A stretch of 7,139 nucleotides of DNA from NCBI GenBank assembly GCA_934307185.1, contig CAKRCJ010000112.1:1-7139 (forward strand), in the 5' to 3' direction. This DNA is from an uncultured Roseburia sp. Lineage in GTDB: Bacteria > Bacillota > Clostridia > Lachnospirales > Lachnospiraceae. The translations under genes were made by a program, and so were the position numbers. This document shows positions 5,570 to 7,139 of this stretch, one piece after another (positions within the stretch are counted from its first letter, which is position 1; the number at the start of each line of letters is the position of its first letter). Below the pieces are notes generated by a model that did not search any database, was not told the DNA's origin, and saw only the letters and a program-made list of their open reading frames with translations.

Positions 5570-6670
5570 TTAATTCAAAATAACATCACAAATTTTATCC
5601 ACATCTTCTAATGACAAATCTGCATACATTGGAAGTGTAAGAACTCTAAGAGCCATATGCTGGGCAATAGGTGTCTTATGTGCTCCAGCTGTTGGATAAT
5701 TACGATAACATTCAAAACTATTAGTAAGCGGATAAAAATACTTTCTTGCTCCAATACCGACTTCTGCCAGTTTTTCAAACACTTCATTTCTTGTATATTT
5801 ATAATCATTGAAAATAACAGGAAAATATGCATAATTACTTTCAACATTTTCTTGTATTGGTGAAAGCTTAATTCCATCCACGTTATTCAAACGCTCTCTA
5901 TATCTTTCGGCTACGACTTTACGCTTTGCAATTTCTTCATCCAAATGTCTTAGATTGCATAACCCCATTGCTGCCTGAAATTCATTCATCTTTGCATTTC
6001 CACCCACATAAGATACATCTTCCGGTCCATGAATTCCAAAATTTTTCATGTCATTCAGCAACTGAACCCACTCGTCATTTTTAAAACAAATAACTCCACC
6101 TTCAATTGTATTAAACACTTTTGTAGCATGAAAAGAAAACATAGCTGCGTCGCCAAAACAAGCAGAAGAAATGCCTTTATATTTAACTGCAAATGCATGT
6201 GCTGCATCATAAATTACTTTTAATCCATATTTTTTTGCTATTTCATCAATTCTCTCAACATCACAAAGATTTCCATACACATGTACCGGAACAATTGCAA
6301 CTGTTCTATCAGTAATTAGCGATTCTATTTTATTAACATCAATTGTATAATCATAATCATTGATATCACAAAATACAGGCACAAGTTTATTTCTCACAAT
6401 TGCATGCGTTGTAGATGCAAATGTAAATGGAGTAGTTATTACTTCTCCTCCTTCTGGAAGATTCATTGCTGCAATTGCATTTTCTAATGCCAAATGACCA
6501 TTAGTATATAAAATACAATGATTAACGCCAAGCATTTGCTCCAATTCTTTTTGTAATGTTTGATGTTTAATCCCCATGTTAGTAAGCCAATGAGTATCCC
6601 ATAATTCTTTTATTTCTTCACAATATTCTTCGTATGTCGGCATTGACGAACGAGTAACTAAAATTGACAT
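5570..6670 (-). CDS. DegT/DnrJ/EryC1/StrS-family nucleotide-sugar aminotransferase, VioA-like
   Basis: This PLP enzyme of 366 residues transfers an amino group, usually from glutamate, to a keto-sugar nucleotide in the cytoplasm. Visible family features (numbered from the chosen start) are THWLTNMGIKHQ (27-38), the substrate/PLP loop TNGHLALENA (56-65), EVITTPFTFASTTHA (76-90), VPVHVYGN (127-134), the PLP-contacting YDAAHAF (154-160), the Schiff-base lysine Lys184 in FSFHATKVFNTIEGG, and NAKMNEFQAAMG (225-236). The 'WLTN.G..HQ' and 'SFHATKVFNTIEGG' wording recalls VioA, which makes dTDP-4-amino-4,6-dideoxyglucose, so that product is likely but not proven. The start at 6670 is chosen over an in-frame ATG at 6718. 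AGGAGAT sits seven bases upstream at 6678-6684, the 6718 start would overlap the flippase by 43 bases, and the extra 16 residues are lysine-rich and unlike the family. Confidence 0.9.
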   Translation of the reverse strand: MSILVTRSSMPTYEEYCEEIKELWDTHWLTNMGIKHQTLQKELEQMLGVNHCILYTNGHLALENAIAAMNLPEGGEVITTPFTFASTTHAIVRNKLVPVFCDINDYDYTIDVNKIESLITDRTVAIVPVHVYGNLCDVERIDEIAKKYGLKVIYDAAHAFAVKYKGISSACFGDAAMFSFHATKVFNTIEGGVICFKNDEWVQLLNDMKNFGIHGPEDVSYVGGNAKMNEFQAAMGLCNLRHLDEEIAKRKVVAERYRERLNNVDGIKLSPIQENVESNYAYFPVIFNDYKYTRNEVFEKLAEVGIGARKYFYPLTNSFECYRNYPTAGAHKTPIAQHMALRVLTLPMYADLSLEDVDKICDVILN

Positions 6671-6675
6671 TTTAA

Positions 6676-7139
6676 CTATCTCCTTTTCTTTTTTAAAAGA
6701 TTTTTTATTACTTGACATAAATATTCATAAGATTCGAAATGAAAAATTTTGGATCCTAAAATATAAATGAATGCTCCTAAAATAATTTGAATTCCTAAGG
6801 TTACTATATCATTTAAATGCAAATATTCAACAGTGTATACGCATACCCCCATGAATACTGCAAGTACTATACTTGGTAAAATATCTTTTATTTGATCCAA
6901 ATAATTATAATTTAAAAGCTTTTTATTTGGCCAGGAATTAATAATTTGTGCACATAATTCTGTATAAAAAAGGCTATATGCCATAGCCATGACTCCCCAT
7001 CGCATTGTCAAAAACAGAACTAAAAAACCATTAATCTTTTTTATAATCTCTAGTTTAAGAAATAAATCACTGCGCCCCATTGCTTTTATTGCATTCAAAT
7101 TTGCTGTATGTATTGGGAAAAACATATATGTTATACAAA
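6676..7139 (-). CDS. Wzx-type polysaccharide flippase, C-terminal part (cut by window edge)
   Basis: The frame is open to the window edge with no start signal, so only about the last 153 residues are present. This family (MOP/PST superfamily) flips undecaprenyl-linked glycan repeat units across the membrane, and full-length members have 12-14 helices in roughly 450-500 residues. The fragment begins in a helix followed by the family-typical phrase NLNAIKAMGRSDLFLKLEIIKK, a link between transmembrane helices. Four hydrophobic segments follow at about 33-45, 46-62, 83-101 and 106-125, counted from the Met at 7125. It ends in a basic cytoplasmic tail (LLKKKRR). The TAG at 6676-6678 is five bases from the aminotransferase ATG, so the two are cotranscribed. 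A neighbouring glycosyltransferase and polymerase would be expected upstream, outside the window. Confidence 0.85.
   Translation of the reverse strand, partial: CITYMFFPIHTANLNAIKAMGRSDLFLKLEIIKKINGFLVLFLTMRWGVMAMAYSLFYTELCAQIINSWPNKKLLNYNYLDQIKDILPSIVLAVFMGVCVYTVEYLHLNDIVTLGIQIILGAFIYILGSKIFHFESYEYLCQVIKNLLKKKRR
6678..6684 (-). promoter_or_regulatory. Ribosome binding site that fixes the aminotransferase start
   Basis: AGGAGAT on the minus strand lies seven bases before the ATG at 6670 and overlaps the last base of the flippase stop codon (TAG, 6676-6678). It selects 6670 rather than 6718 as the start and implies coupled translation of the two genes. Confidence 0.8.

Noticed and set aside
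6671..6718. Sixteen-codon N-terminal extension of the aminotransferase from an ATG at 6718
   Set aside because: There is a strong binding site at 6678-6684 before the ATG at 6670, the extension overlaps the flippase, and the lysine-rich residues do not fit the family.

Overview
The window reads as ordinary chromosome from a low-GC Gram-positive anaerobe, most likely a member of the Lachnospiraceae or a close Clostridia relative. The grounds are AT-rich DNA, strong AGGAG-type ribosome binding sites before nearly every gene, and a Clostridia-style coiled-coil protein tail and glmM. No species can be named from the sequence alone.

Layout, left to right. Positions 2-331 (+) hold the 3' end of a gene whose product ends in a coiled coil built of four near-identical heptads. 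The frame stays open to the window edge, so it is probably the tail of a larger protein, perhaps an Rpn/PD-(D/E)XK transposase-like protein. It converges on glmM (400-1746, -), and one strong hairpin between them (352-384) can terminate both. Positions 1747-3160 are a very AT-rich stretch carrying one orphan gene for a four-helix membrane protein (2137-2700, -). A 22-codon upstream reading frame precedes it; its stop overlaps the membrane gene's start at a run of eight A. Two noncoding gaps flank this pair (1747-2136 and 2766-3160).

Positions 3161-7139 are the downstream end of a minus-strand operon for a surface glycan. In transcription order it holds a Wzx-type flippase (cut by the window edge), a DegT/DnrJ-family sugar aminotransferase resembling VioA, an ATP-grasp ligase, and a sodium:glutamate (ESS/GltS-type) symporter. 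The flippase and aminotransferase are 5 bp apart, and the other gaps are 47 and 25 bp. A perfect 13-bp hairpin (2978-3012) lies beyond the operon.

How the genes may work together. The aminotransferase would make a nucleotide-linked 4-amino-6-deoxy sugar with glutamate as amino donor. The ATP-grasp enzyme could then join a carboxylic acid, perhaps an amino acid, to an amine. The symporter could bring in glutamate or a related substrate, and the flippase would export the lipid-linked repeat unit. This is inference from family and gene order. GlmM feeds UDP-GlcNAc synthesis and so serves the same cell-surface economy, but it is a separate transcription unit. The least explained items are the orphan membrane gene with its overlapping small frame, and the symporter's place in a glycan operon.
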